Source: Linanthus parryae (lineage: Eukaryota; Streptophyta; Magnoliopsida; Ericales; Polemoniaceae). Taken from it: 64,000 nt of DNA. Below, piece after piece: positions 46,401-58,128 of this stretch (the stretch's first letter is position 1; each line of letters opens with the position of its first letter). Under the pieces are notes generated by a model that worked only from the letters and a program-made list of their open reading frames with translations, did not search any database and was not told where the DNA came from. The stretch is from contig JALGPY010000004.1 of the NCBI GenBank assembly GCA_023055425.1, forward strand, positions 58,551,718 to 58,615,717, in the 5' to 3' direction. The translations under genes and the position numbers were made by a program.

Positions 46401-47186
46401 GAGGCAATGACATCCAAAGAACCATTCTTGATGTCCCTTCCATTAGGTTTTAATGTTATTGGCAGTTGGTGAGAAGAGAACTTTAAGTTCTACGATGTAC
46501 AATATTTTTCTTTTATTTGAGAAGAATTCTCAATTTTATACCAGTCTAGAAAATAGATTCTAGACAGCTTGTCCTTCTTAAGGACATAAAGTCACGTTTT
46601 GTTTTGTTTAATTCCATGAGTATTCAACACAAAAGGATCATGCAAACTATTGTGACGTTAAAAATATGTTTAACAAGGACTTAAATTGTCAAACATAGCT
46701 CCCACTATTTTTCTCGGATTAATAACCCTCCATATTATTGCGGAAAATATCATTATATTTTCTAGTGGGCCAAGATCCTGATTTCACTTCTTTTTTAGCT
46801 TGATTTGGCAAGTCACCTAAAAATTAGTTATTTCGGTATGAACAATTCTCAATTTCATCAATGCAACTCTTGGTTCAATGGGGAAAATAACTCCTTATTT
46901 ATCCAATCCATAGATAATCCCAATTGGTTGCCTCTAGGATTTCTAACTATTAAAATCACCTAGTTGCGTCCAACCTCTTACTCAAAAAATTGCACATTGT
47001 GATCTAAATTCACTAATCCTTACATACCATGTAATGTTAGATCTTATTTGGTTGAATAATATATAAATTACATCAATATGCTTGATTTGTCTGTTTTACG
47101 CAATAAGCAATAATTAAAGTGTAAAATAGACAGAATCGTAACACATAAACTAAATTATGCTCTACGACATGTTGCTCTGATACCAC
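43436..47186 (-). pseudogene. C3: decayed Ty1/copia internal region (gag to RNase H)
   Basis: At the left edge the minus strand reads KYLRRTK, the RNase H start, where C1 was inserted. Further right come RT pieces (QASWSWNLQ, VFLVLYV in mixed frames near 43900-44080), the pre-RT segment AMRYEMESIYTNKEWTLVEPPEWVGP (about 44160-44260) and an integrase piece LGIIHIDVCRALRTNAKGGFQYF (45285-45067). 45600-47170 is the gag side, with no readable ORF. Nearly every frame is broken, so this copy is older than C1 and C2. The integrase resembles the Angela/Tork side of copia. Confidence 0.7.
47174..47185 (-). other. Primer-binding site of C3
   Basis: TGGTATCAGAGC on the minus strand, one base from the LTR: initiator tRNA-Met type. 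Confidence 0.88.
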
Positions 47187-48007
47187 TGTTGGATTTTGTA
47201 ATGGATTACGCAGCGGAATTAAACAAATAAGATCCGCACAAGACCCACCAAGGATCACAGGAACAGAGTTCATAGTGATAGTGAAGGTTCAAGTAACAAT
47301 TATCTTGTTTGTCTCCTGTGATGACTTCAAATGCAAAATTATGTTTGCGTCTCTAAATCTAGTCCATGCCTAGGATGAAGATCTAGATTCCTCCACACCT
47401 TTGTGCTAGCAACCGATACAGGAAGGAAGAAGAAGATCACACAACGGAGACCAAAAGAGGGGCTCGGACTCTTCTTTCGGCTGACGGGGTAGGGGGACGT
47501 GGTCGGGTTCGGCCCTTGTCTTGCTCTCTCTCCTTACTTTTTCTTTCCTACTCAAAGCATGTTATGAGCATCAGAAGAATAAATAAGCTAGGAGTGTCAT
47601 TTCTATAGTCCAACAACTCCTTGTTAACTGTATAAAGGCCCCTATCCTAATCATGTCCATACACGAATTAGTCCAACTTCCTATTAATTAATCATATTAA
47701 TTGATTCCCAAGTCTAATTTTATCCTTATGGCGTGTGACCTTATAGGTTTCTACTTAGTTGGTAGTAACTATTAATAACATAGAGTGTCTAGCAGCACAT
47801 CCATGCCACCCAACTAATAGAAATAATCACTTTGACAAACCTTGTGCAAGTATTGTCTCATCCCTTTGTCTCTATATCCGGATTGGAAACAAGACATACA
47901 AGTCACACTCGTATATCCAATTCATAGTTTCTCGAAGAGGACAATAGATTAGTAAATTCATATAAATTTCACAAGAAATAGATTGCCTCTAGGGCATATT
48001 TCCATCA
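47187..48007 (-). repeat. 5' LTR of C3
   Basis: About 821 bp, starting TGTTGGATTTTG and ending TTTCCATCA on the plus strand; the ends form a short inverted repeat. ATATT follows (48008-48012) as the probable target-site duplication, with its partner outside the window. The right neighbour is LINE RNase H coding sequence. Confidence 0.8.
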
Positions 48008-48460
48008 ATATTCCTCTTCTTGCGAAAATGTGTGCAACTGAATTGCCATTTCTTACAATATACCCAATTTTTGTGTCTTTAAAGAGCTTCAACATTTGGG
48101 TTATCTTATCAATACAGACCGCAGTTTTCCAAAGATCTTCGTGTGCCCCTTAATCTGTATCATCATCATGTCCACCATCTTAAGCGCATCGAGCTTGACT
48201 CAAATTTTTGTAACCTTGATTTCGGGCCACGCGAAGGCCTAAGAGAGTAGCGGTCACCACCTCCTCTTTTGCTAATTCGACAGTGGGCAAAGGGGTACTC
48301 AGTCCGGCCAGGAATTTGCCAGAGTGGTCTCTGGTCACGGTGCCTCCACCCCCTCAACGATTATCAAGGTCTCAAGCACCATCTGTATTCAATTTCACCC
48401 AATTCGGCTCCGGAGGCTTCCATTTTACATCTCATGAAGGTTTTCTTTCACTAGATATGC
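48008..48460 (-). pseudogene. LINE RNase H domain, broken
   Basis: The minus strand reads KWKPPEPNWVKLNTDGA, then a stop, then GGGGTVTRDHSGKFLAGLSTPF, and at the far end VRNGNSVAHIFARRGI. This is the plant LINE-type RNase H that follows the zf-RVT segment. The start lies near 48430. Confidence 0.75.
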
Positions 48461-48488
48461 GATATCTTACCGAGGAGACTTCGCACAA

Positions 48489-51102
48489 TTAAGATTTTAC
48501 ACTCTCAATAATCCTACAGAAGTGAGTGGATTTCCCCTGAAAAATTCTACAGTTCCTTTCTTCCCAAATTGCCCAGATCGTTATACAGAATAATTTTGCT
48601 TCTTTTGATTTCAACATTGATAACACATTCGGGAGCCAGTCTTCAATATCTCCATGTCTGCTTTTTAGAAATTCTTCCCCCAATAGAACAGTCCAGATTT
48701 TCTTGGTGGTCTTGCACTTCATGAACAAGTGTGCCAGATCTTTTCTTTCTTTGTTACACAAAGGACGCAATGCACTAGTTTTGACCCCTATCTTCATTAG
48801 ATTATTACATGTAGCTAATGAATTTAGTCCCGCCCTCCAGACATGATAGAGGAATCTTCTTGGTTGATTTTCCATAATTTATCAAACAACTCACTACTTG
48901 TTCTTGATGACACCCTGGATGGATTGTCGACTTGCCTCATTGGCTTTGCAAGCTTCTTCATACCCTGATTTGACTGTATACAGACCATCTTCAGTGTGCT
49001 GCCACATGAGTCTATCTGACCGTGAATGGGAATGAATGGGAATTCTCTCTTTTTCCCCAATATCAACTGCTGATAAGTTTTGCTGAATTAGTTCTTGATT
49101 CAAAGTTCTATCACCATTAATGAATTCTGTAACTTTGCGGTTAGTACAGCCTCGGATTGGAACCACTGGCCTGAAGGAAAGTGGCCGTGAAAGCCAACGA
49201 TATGAGCCTATGCTTATCAACTCTTGAACCCACCTACCAACGAAAGCATCGGCGCAGAATTGGTTTGTTGCTGCTAATGCTCTTCCAAGCATACGAATTT
49301 GTGATTCTCGCTTTAATTTCCATGGGGGAAGAATTCGCAAAATATTTTGCTTTATAGATTCTGTCCAAGAGGGAAACATAAAACATAATTCTCCAAAGTT
49401 GCTTACCGAGTAAAGCTTTGTTGAAACTCTGTATATCACAAAATCCCAAACCCCCTTGTCCCGTTGATTTCTTCAGCTTCTTCCCCTCCTCGATGGCCCT
49501 CTTGTCTACCCCACCCAAATTTGCTTGCAAAAGATTCTAGTTTAATGCCCATATGTTTTGGAATAATGAAGCAATTCATTGTGTAAACGTGTATCGCTTG
49601 AATAACCTCCTTGATCAAGATTTCTCTTCTAGTTGTGGAAAGCCCAGCTTGCTTCCAATTATTCAATTTTTTGGCGACTTTTTTTCGGAGACTAGCGAAG
49701 TAGGTGTTTCTGCTCTTCCCAAGCACAATAGGCAACCCCAAATATTTCTCATGTGTCAGTGCTTGTTTAATTCCCAGTGCTTGCCTAAGAGCGGTTTTTA
49801 TCTTGCGCGGAAACTTTACGAGAGAAGATGAACGAGAATTTATCAAGATTGACTTTTTGTCCTGAGGCCTCTTCATATTCTTGTAAAATTTCCTGCAAAA
49901 CAACAATATCGGTAGCTCGAGCCTTTGAAAATATAATACTATCATCGGTAAGAAGATAAATGAGATACGATAGGGCCTCCATTAGAGGCGGTAAGACCCG
50001 AAAGCCTTCTTTGATTCACCGCAGTTGAAAGGCTTCGATAAAGTGTTTCTCCACATAGCAGGAATAAATACTGGAGAGCGGACATCCTTGTCGTAACCTC
50101 CTCCCTCGAATGATATTGCCTCTGGTATTTACTCCCATGGATAGTGTAAAGGTTGATGCTCTTATGCACTTTGAAACAAGGTTGATCCATCTATCACTTA
50201 AGCCCAACTTTGACATTGTAGCTTCTAGAAAACTCCATTCCACCCTGTCGTAAGCTTTCGCCATATCCAGCTTAACTTCCATATAACTCTCTTCCATATA
50301 ACTCTTACTCCCATTCTTTCTGACCCTCGTAGAATGCAGTAGCTTGTGAGCTGCCAAAATATTATTCGTAATCAAGCGTCCGGGGACAAAAGCACTCCGA
50401 AACTCAGAGATTATATCATCCGTCACCACCTTGAGGCAATTCGCCATTGTTTTTGTTACTAGCTTATAGATTGTCGAGCTTAAGCTAATGGGGCGAAGAT
50501 CTCTAGGTTTTCTCACTTGCTTTATTCTAGGAATAAGAGCGAGAATGGTTGTATTAAGACCATCTAAACACCGGGTTCCATTTAAAATATCAAGACAATT
50601 TTGACTGACATCATCACCAACGATAGCCCACAGATTTTCATAAAACAACGCTGAAAGCCCATTCAAACCCGGTGCGTTCCACGATGCCATTTGCCGCTAA
50701 AGCTGCTTTAACTTCGATCATGGTAAAAGGCTTGTCCAACTCGCTAACTTGCTGCACTGTGAGGCTACATCTTGTAGCACTAAGCAGTTTTTCAATGCTC
50801 TGCGCGTACGGATGGTTCGACACGAAAAGAACACTAAAATAGTCTTCTAAAATTGAAATAATTTTGTCCTCCTTAGTCGTCCATATTTCGTGGTTGTTTT
50901 CAAGACCTTTAAGTCTATTTCTTGCTCGGCGAATTGTGGCCTTGGTGTGAAAATATTTTTTATTGCGCTCCCCTTTTCTCAACCACTGCATTCTTGACCT
51001 TTGAGCCCACATCTCTTCTTCTCGGGCAAGAAAATAGTTGGCCTCGTATTTCAAAAGTCGGACCTCTGTCCACCCTTCCTCAGCCATGTCTCCTTGTTTC
51101 AA
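48489..51102 (-). pseudogene. LINE reverse transcriptase and zf-RVT region, broken
   Basis: A linker ORF (51102-50638) reads RSRMQWLRKGERNKKYFHTK. RT begins NAPGLNGLSALFYENLW, then PRDLRPISL, FVPGRLITNNILAAHKLLH and DMAKAYDRVEWSFLEA (catalytic Asp). The second box reads LLTDDSIIF: both Asp are kept, but the preceding Ala is Thr. ASGQKVNLDK, YLGLPIVLGKS and GGLGFCDIQSFNKALLGKQLWRI follow. The zf-RVT segment (48875-48489) has RAGLNSLATCNNLMKIG...CNKERKDLAHLFMKCKTTKKIW. At least five frame changes. Confidence 0.85.
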
Positions 51103-51262
51103 ATAACCAAACTTGTTTCAATCTTGACCTTACTTTGCCAAAAAAAAAACAGTTTGTTCACATACCTTGAAGCTTTTTCTCATGACCGTAGCTTTTCTTC
51201 CAAGGCGAGACCATTTGTTTCTTCCCAAGCCGAATTCATAAATTGCTCGAACTCGCTATGTG

Positions 51263-51950
51263 TCAGCCACATTGACTCAAAAACTGGGACTTTTGAATTG
51301 TAGTCGGACTACAAATTAACTCGATCGGGATGTGATCGGATGTTGTACTAGTAAGGTGGTTTACTTGCGCATTGCCAAAATTGTCAAGCCATGCGAGGTT
51401 AAGCACCACACGATCCAATATTTCTCGGTTACGAATTATGTTTCTCGGATTACTCGTCCAAGTAAACTTCTCCCCGTTAAAGCCCAGATCAAACAAATTG
51501 TTGTCTGAAAGAGCTTGTCTAAAATCATCGATGAGTTGTGAGTCTGAAATCAGACCCCCTCCTTCTCCCCCGCGTTTTTCATGGCGTTGAGGTCGCCAAT
51601 AACGCACCAGGGCATGTTGTCATTCCTCTCACGGCGAGCGAGAATCCTCCAAGAGTTTTGACGTTCTTCGGTTACTAGGTCGCCATAGAAGCACGTAAGG
51701 TGCCACCATGATGAATCTTCCTCCGTTCTAACTAGACAGGTCAATGCAATACCGCGATATGTAGCAAAGAGTAACCTATGTCTCCTCTTTCCACAGTAGG
51801 GCTAGCCCTCTGCCCTTCCCATGCTATCAACATAGTAACCATCCTTGTAACCAAGTTTGTTTCTCACACCCTCCATTTCATTTGCTGACTGTTTTGTTTC
51901 CATAAGAAAAATTAAGTTGGGACGCTTACCTCGAGAGAGGTTTTGTAAGT
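51263..51950 (-). pseudogene. LINE endonuclease domain, broken
   Basis: An apurinic-type endonuclease: FLMETK (Glu), VDSMGRAEG, SWWHLTCFYGD, PWCVIGDLNAM (Asp/Asn), DLGFNGEKFTW and TTSDHIPIEL (Asp/His). The pieces are in different frames. The first strands are lost at the right edge. Confidence 0.8.
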
Positions 51951-54284
51951 TTCACCCCTCCTAGGCTCGAGCCACTGGCCTCGCCCCTCCTAGGCTGTGG
52001 GGGTATTATAGGTTTTGGTTCTTTCAGTGGTTCGGGAACCCTCTCCCACTTGCTCTCACTCTCCTTCAAATCCATTGGAAAATCTTTCAAATTAGCGCCA
52101 GTATCTTTCACTAGCTTAAGGAGAAGGTATGTATGACCGGGAGATCTAGAGTTACCGCGACTAGCCCTCTCCATAATAAATCTATAAATGAAATAAGGTA
52201 CATTGATATGTGAATGGTTGTACAGTAGGAAGTAATACAAGATCAATACTCTAGAAGGGGGGTTGAATAGAGTATGCCAACTTTTGCTGAACTTGCAAGA
52301 AGAGTGGTTTCGAAAAGATTTGTAAAGAGTGAAAGATATTTCAAGGCCTTGAAACGAATTTCAAGTCCTTGGAATCAAAATAGTTGCTACGAAAAGTTAA
52401 ATTTATTTCAAGGCCTTGAAATGAGTTTCAAACCCTTGAAATGAGACATGTTTTGTTTGCTACAAAAAGCTAAGTATATAACAGAAAAGTAAATGCAAAG
52501 AACAAAAGATATATAGAGTTTAGTCCTCTTGGACCTAGGTATCTACCTCAGGGATCTTCTCCCTGTAGGATTTTCAACTCAATTCTTATTAATCAAAAGC
52601 TAAACCCTAGATCTCAAGCACAGAGAGATACCTTACTCTGTTACATCCTGTGGTTCTCACTAACCTATCTAGTACCTTCTCTAGCTAACTGATTAACTAA
52701 AAATTCTCTATTGTTAACTTTGAACAATCCACGAGAATGAAATGAGAAGAAATATTCAAATGATGTACAATGAAAATCTCAAAAAGAAGAAACACTAAGA
52801 AGAAGTTCTTCAGTAAATGTGCAGTGTTCTTCTGATGGATTGGATGAAGTTTGATCTGCCTCTTTGTTTCTTGTCAATCCTGAATGTTGTTTGAATGTCT
52901 CTGCGAGTTGTGCTCTGTTGTGTCTATGAAATTCTTCATTCAAACTCCCTTTTATACAGCTGGTTTGAATTGCATATCTTTCAGATCTCTTCATAACCAA
53001 CTTTCCTATTTTGTAGCTGCAGGTGTTGACTTCTCTAACAGCTTATTTCCAACGGATAGTTTGATTTGATCTTGTTTAGAAATATGTTGGGAAGCCTTCA
53101 AACAAAGCGGATTGATCACAGAATCAAATCATCAAGCAGTTTCCTTTCCTACAGAACATAAGTTAGGAAACAGATTCCTATAAAATAGGAAACACAATAT
53201 CCTTGCAAAACTTGTTCAAATAGATGGATTAGATACAGTTTAGAGTGTCAAACTAATTTATATTTCATCATCAAATAGCAACTAATCAAGCACAGGGGTT
53301 TTAGGATTTGAATCAAGATCAGAAACTATCCCTATGTTCATGCACAAAAAGCACTGTCACTTTCAAAGCTTTGAAAGCTGTTTCAAGGCCTTGAAATAGA
53401 GTAGCTATTTCAAGCCTATGAAATCAATTTGAACTTAGTATGTGCTTCCCGCTCCACAAAGAATAGGCCATGGTGCACAGCTGGAAAGTGTACATGGGAT
53501 GAGGCATGACGCGAAAGACCCAAATCTCAAGAAGCTCGCACAACCACCTCGCATGTGGAAGCACGACCCTCCTATCAACCGTCCACTCAAGTAGAGTGGG
53601 TCTCTCATTCCAACCGGACCCAGGGACTCCCTGAAAACAAAAGGAACTAACAACCTCAACAACATCTAAACGACGAATCATATCATGGTAGGCACAAACC
53701 TCCTTTAGAGGCTTGAAGTTCATGGTGTCACCAATAGCCTCTGGCGTGAGACACATGTAGGTACCCCGACAAAATATGTGCCTCTGATCCTCACTCTCTC
53801 CCTCGCTGTAGAAACGAGCATTCACCAATAACTCTCTTGCAAGAGCAGAGCTAGACTTCTTACAGATTTTGAACCACCTATCTAGCCTCTGAATCTTGAA
53901 AAGGTCCTTGAGCTCTTTAGGCATTTAAGGGATTTCCAGGAAGGGTTTTTCTGGTGTCCCCTTCCTCCTCAGGAACGCATCCGATTAATATGTCGTATGG
54001 GCACTAGCACTCGCGAACCTGAAGCTGCAGAACTTGATACTGTAGACAGCCTCGAGATTAACCTCCACCACCGACTTTTTCCTCCTACCAATAGTGGGCA
54101 TGGGCGGCATATCCAATATCAACTCATACTGAATTGGAGACAGAGGTACCTGACGACGGTTACCGGAACCGTCTCCCACATCCTCGCCCTCACACATAAC
54201 TACATCCTCTTCCGGATTGAAGACGGGATGATCATCAACAGCTAACCCCCGTCTCCACTTGGCCTTAGCACCCGATGTAGACAT
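51951..54284 (-). pseudogene. Accessory ORF of A2, split by a copia solo LTR
   Basis: Start ATG at 54284 (MSTSGAKAKWRRG), acidic region NPEEDVVMCEGEDVGDG, a PPMPTIGRRKK patch, then IKFCSFRF. After stops near 53982 and 53925 it continues MPKELKDLFKIQRLDRWFKI, SALARELLVNARFYSEG, FCRGTYMCLTPEAIGD and LPHARWLCELLEIWVFRVMP. At GKHI the solo LTR intervenes (about 53439-52211). NVPYFIYRFIMERA and SPGHTYLLLKLVKDTGANL follow on the other side, then a Pro/Glu-rich tail. The domain order suggests the putative plant transposon protein family. Function unknown. Confidence 0.6.
52211..53439 (-). repeat. Solo LTR of the C1 copia family inside A2
   Basis: It aligns with 42210-43395 from GTACAGTA, through CTCTAGAAGGGGGG, to TTGAACTTA, without any internal region. 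ATGTG occurs on both sides (52208-52212 and 53440-53444), so the start could be 52211 (TG) or 52213. The last about 45 bp of the C1 LTR are absent. It interrupts the accessory ORF between GKHI and NVPYF. It probably arose by LTR-LTR recombination. Confidence 0.75.
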
Positions 54285-55640
54285 TATGAGAAAAGAAAGG
54301 CAAGTGCACGTGAGTTCTAGAGTGTACTAGTCAAGTAGCCCAATGATACAATTCAAGATCCAACACTTCACAAGTATAAATTTTACAACAATTTAAACCC
54401 TACAAGTGCCTAAGATAGAAGTAACGTGAGAGAGAGAAAAATACATGTTGTCCCGAAGTACTGTTCTTACGGGACCAGTTTCGAGAAAATCAATCAAGTA
54501 TGGACCGAATCGGTCGACCAATTTTCCGAAAAACTTGAGCAAGTTGAGGCGAGTACACTACCTCGTGCTCCTTGGTGTCCCCCTCGAAAGTCTCTTCTTG
54601 AGCTTTGGCCGAATCCAACTCTAAAGCAACGAATCGGAATTTTTTTTGTTCTTGGAGCTCTTCCTCTTCAATCTCTCCCCACACTCAAACTAAGCTTTAT
54701 CTCTCAAAACCCAAAGAACTAATCTTGTAGACGAGCTTGCAATGAGAAAAACCATTTGAATGAGTTTTGGGTTTTAATTGGGTTTGTGTTCTTGAGTTTT
54801 TTATAGGAATAAGATGAATATGGTGAGTTTTGATCCAATATTTGATGTATATACCCCTCCCAAATTGCCCAAAATACCCCCATTAAGTGAGAAGCCCGAC
54901 CCATTTCGGCCCGAAATAGGGTATTTTGGCCCGAAATGATTTTGAAAATCCAAAACAGATGGTATGTTTCATTTCGGCCTGAAATGGGGTCGAAATTTTT
55001 TCTAAGTAGGCCATATCGTGCGAAATGGCTTATTTCGCACGAAATGGGATGATGTCCGGCCTCTTTTTGCTCCAATTTCTTCATTTGGCCTCTGTTTTTC
55101 GTGATTCTTGCACCGATGAACTCCGTTAACTGCGGGGAGTCCATTTTAAACGAAAAACTCCCAAAATCTAGGGAATTTTCCATTTCTTCTCATTATTTCT
55201 CCCGTGCACATGAATCTTGCCACTTTAGCTTGTGGACCGCAAATTCCCCTCCGGATTCCACTGCGTGCAACCACGATACAACATCTTGCTGCCACGATCT
55301 TTCAAACACATTTGTTACCCCTCGACCTCGAGTATGCACGTTTCCTCAATCAGCTAGTTGTTACTCTTTTGCGTGCAACGGTGTGCACGTGCATCAATAA
55401 GGGGAATCCGGAGTGGTCTACAGTACCTTTTTCCTGCACACTCATGGGAAATATTAGAACCGCTCTCTCTCAGCCCTCACAATATAAGTATGGATATAAA
55501 AAAGAATACGAAAAACAATTAAATAACTAACTACATTGGGTTGCCTCCCAATCAGCGCTTGTAATTTAAGATCGACGACCCGAACCAGTTACCTCAAGCC
55601 TCTATAAAGGCCTCTTGGCACCACGTGCCTCCTCATCCAT
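54285..55640 (-). other. A2 spacer between protease and accessory ORF; motif cluster and TATA-like box
   Basis: No pol motifs. 54895-55060 holds the TTTCGGCC / CCGAAATG cluster, here with an additional CGTGCGAAATGGC / TTTCGCACGAAATGG pair. GGTATATACA lies near 54845. TTGGGTTGCCTCCCAATCAG near 55536 marks the end of the gag-protease segment. The layout is the same as 3541-5083. Confidence 0.65.
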
Positions 55641-57899
55641 CTTCCACTGCTGGATCCTCAACACAACCTTGTGAACTTTAGCTTTCGACTCTGTTGGCTC
55701 AACACGAACCACGTCTGAACTTTCGTGCACTGATTGCACGACCACTGGCATCTGTTTATGCTCCTGAGATTGCTGTGGAGTCGTCTTGGAAACCTAGAAA
55801 GTCTCCCACACATTGTTGTTCCTTGTGCTCAAATCACTGTTCTCAACATCAATGAGAGTTCGACCGGTAGCCAAAAAGGGCCTACCTAGGATGATCGGAA
55901 CATCTCCCACATGCATCTCTAAAGTCACAAAATATGAAGGGATAATAGAGTTCCCTACCTTCACGAGAGCATCTAACACCAATCCATATGCTCTCTTGCA
56001 AGACTTGTCAGCAAACAGAAGATTGATCCAGGTGGAGCGAGCTTGCACTCCCAGCTTCTAAAAAACAGAAAGTGGCATCAGAATAACACTGGCCCCCAAA
56101 TCACATAAGTCATGTCATGTGTAACCTCCTCCCAAGTTATCTTCTATCACAAAGCTTTACGGATCCTTCTGTTTATGAGGCAAACCATGCGTCACACATG
56201 AGCTCACCTGATCGGTTAAATCCACTGTCTGAAATTCTGGTACTGCCCTCTTCCCTGAAATTGCATCCTTCATGTATTTGGCATGCTTAGGAATCATCTT
56301 GACTACCTCAATTAATGGCACATTGATATGCAATTTCGAGAAAATGGACAAGAACCTCTTGTACTCCTCAGAGTCATCTTTCTTCTTTCTCTCCTTAAGA
56401 GGATTTGGAAGATCCTAAGTAAAAGAAGGTGGTGTTGGTGTTACCTCATCATTCATGTGTGGAGTCACTCCATTTGATTGGGGGATCATGACAGGGGTCT
56501 TGTCAAAGACCTCATGCTCCCTAGCCTTCGAGGCTTCAGCTCTGGCGTGGCTTGGATTCGGGGGATCATCAAGAACAATCCCAGTACGAGTAGTAACAAC
56601 ATTAACCTGGTGTACATTATCAGTATCGAACGGAAAGGATCTTGATGATCTAGAGGAGAGCTTAGTGGCAATCTGTCCTACCTGCACCTCCAAGTTACGA
56701 AGTGAGGTCTTGGTGATGTGAAAATCAGCTGTCAACGTCTCTACCTGATAAGTGAAGGTGTTCATGTTCTTGCCCATCTGGAACATCATGTTCTTTAGTT
56801 CTGTCATCTAGGCGGTCTGTCCTGCAGCTGGTGGTGGCGCCTGAGCAACTGGCGCAGATGGTCTATGCTGAAATTCGGGTGCATATGAAGCTCCATCCTA
56901 ATCCCCATACCTGAAACATGGATGATCTCTGGTCCCTGTCCTGTAGTTCCCCTTATTCCAGTTGCAATGTCCCTGTGCCCCCACGTAGCTGATGTCTTCA
57001 CATGCAGTTTGAGTCAAAGCTGCATCAAATTCCTGCTCCTCCACCGCAGACACATTCTTCTTATCCTGATACACATACTTTTCCATGTCAGATACCATCT
57101 TCGTGATCCCAACTTTCCACTCATCGTTCTTTGGCTCAGGAAACGTGGACAACCTCCTAGATTCATAGAATTGAGCATCTTGGTTTTCAATTTCCTTTTT
57201 CAAAGCGTATGCTCCATATTTTTCCACTATGTGCAAGGAGTTTCCACATGCTTCCCTATTCAGCAAATCTTGATTAGCACGTTCCAGGACGTGATAGAAA
57301 ACCTAGATGATCTTGTAATCGCCGAAATTATGATTAGGACACTTTCGTATCATCCTCATAAAAGGGTCCCGTGCATCCACAACCGTCTCATCAGCATGCT
57401 GTTGAAAACCAAGAATTTGTGCCTGCAAGACAATCACACGTTGTGCAGGGTATAACTTGCTCATGAACTCATCAACACATTGCTCCCATGTGGTGATCGA
57501 TTCTGGCTCTCTGGGCTCTAGCCATTTCTCCGCTGCACCCTTCAGACAATAAGGAAAAAGAATTAGTTTTAGTGTCTCGGGAGTCGCGTTCTTGTACTTC
57601 ACTGTCTTGATGTAAGCATCAAACTTGCCAATGAATTTATTGGGACCTTAATCCCGATTCCCATAGTACTGAAACTGGTTCTGCACTGTCGTGATGGTGT
57701 CAGGCTTCAAATCGAAGTGCTAAGTCTGAATGGTTGGCACTACAATTGCTGGCTTGTGTCCTCTCCGAGTTGATTGGAACTTTTCAACCATTGTTTGGCC
57801 CGACATATTGTAGGGCATCTGGTTCTTTTGCTCATCGAGCTTCTCTTGCAGCTCAGTCAACTTATAATTCAGTTGAGTGTTAGTCAATTTCTCACCCAT
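55641..57899 (-). pseudogene. gag: A2 gag-protease, one frame with about ten in-frame stops
   Basis: ATG at 57899 (MGEKLTNTQLNYKLTELQEK). Gag reads LILFPYCLKGAAEKWLEPRE, SITTWEQCVDEFMSKLYPAQ and FMRMIRKCPNH, then the basic region YGAYALKKEIENQDAQFYES and NLEVQVGQIATKLSSRS. The protease has CDLGASVILMP and VPIILGRPFLATGRTLIDVENSD, ending near 55794 with a short tail. All pieces lie in one frame; about ten stops interrupt it, many of them at codons that should be CAG or CAA. Length and order match Athila gag-PR. Confidence 0.85.
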
Positions 57900-58104
57900 T
57901 GCGATTTGTCTCGGATTCCTTCTTGGAGTTCTGAATAGCTATTATGGTTCTCAAGTGGGGGCACAAGGTCTAGAGGAATCCTATGCATGCACTAAACACC
58001 TGAAACACAATTCAGAAAACAACTTAGAAATCACAGAAATAATAAACAAAAAGAAAAAGAGTAAATTAAACTAATTGCTAAACTAGAATTAGTAACAAAT
58101 TCCT
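57900..58104 (-). other. Leader of A2 between primer-binding site and gag
   Basis: About 200 bp of AT-rich sequence. No ORF. This segment is missing from A1a because of the deletion at about 6474. Confidence 0.6.
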
Positions 58105-58122
58105 TCCCCGGCAACGGCGCCA
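58105..58122 (-). other. Primer-binding site of A2 (tRNA-Asp)
   Basis: The plus strand reads TCCCCGGCAACGGCGCCA, the 3' end of plant tRNA-Asp including CCA; the element strand is its complement. The LTR starts seven bases on. This is the usual Athila primer. Confidence 0.9.
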
Positions 58123-58128
58123 AAAACT

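Larger units (their letters stand above)
48008..51950 (-). mobile_element. L1-type LINE, 5'-truncated and interrupted at its 3' end
   Basis: Order from right to left: endonuclease, reverse transcriptase, zinc-knuckle region, RNase H. The right end lies in the N-terminal part of the endonuclease (LSRGKRPNLIFLMETKQS), as expected for an incomplete target-primed insertion. The left end stops within RNase H (NGNSVAHIFARRGI), where the C3 LTR begins. The poly(A) end is therefore not in the window. Many frameshifts. Confidence 0.82.

Noticed and set aside
58105..58122. tRNA-Asp 3' end, possible tRNA gene
   Set aside because: Only the last 18 bases with CCA are present, next to an LTR. It is a primer-binding site.
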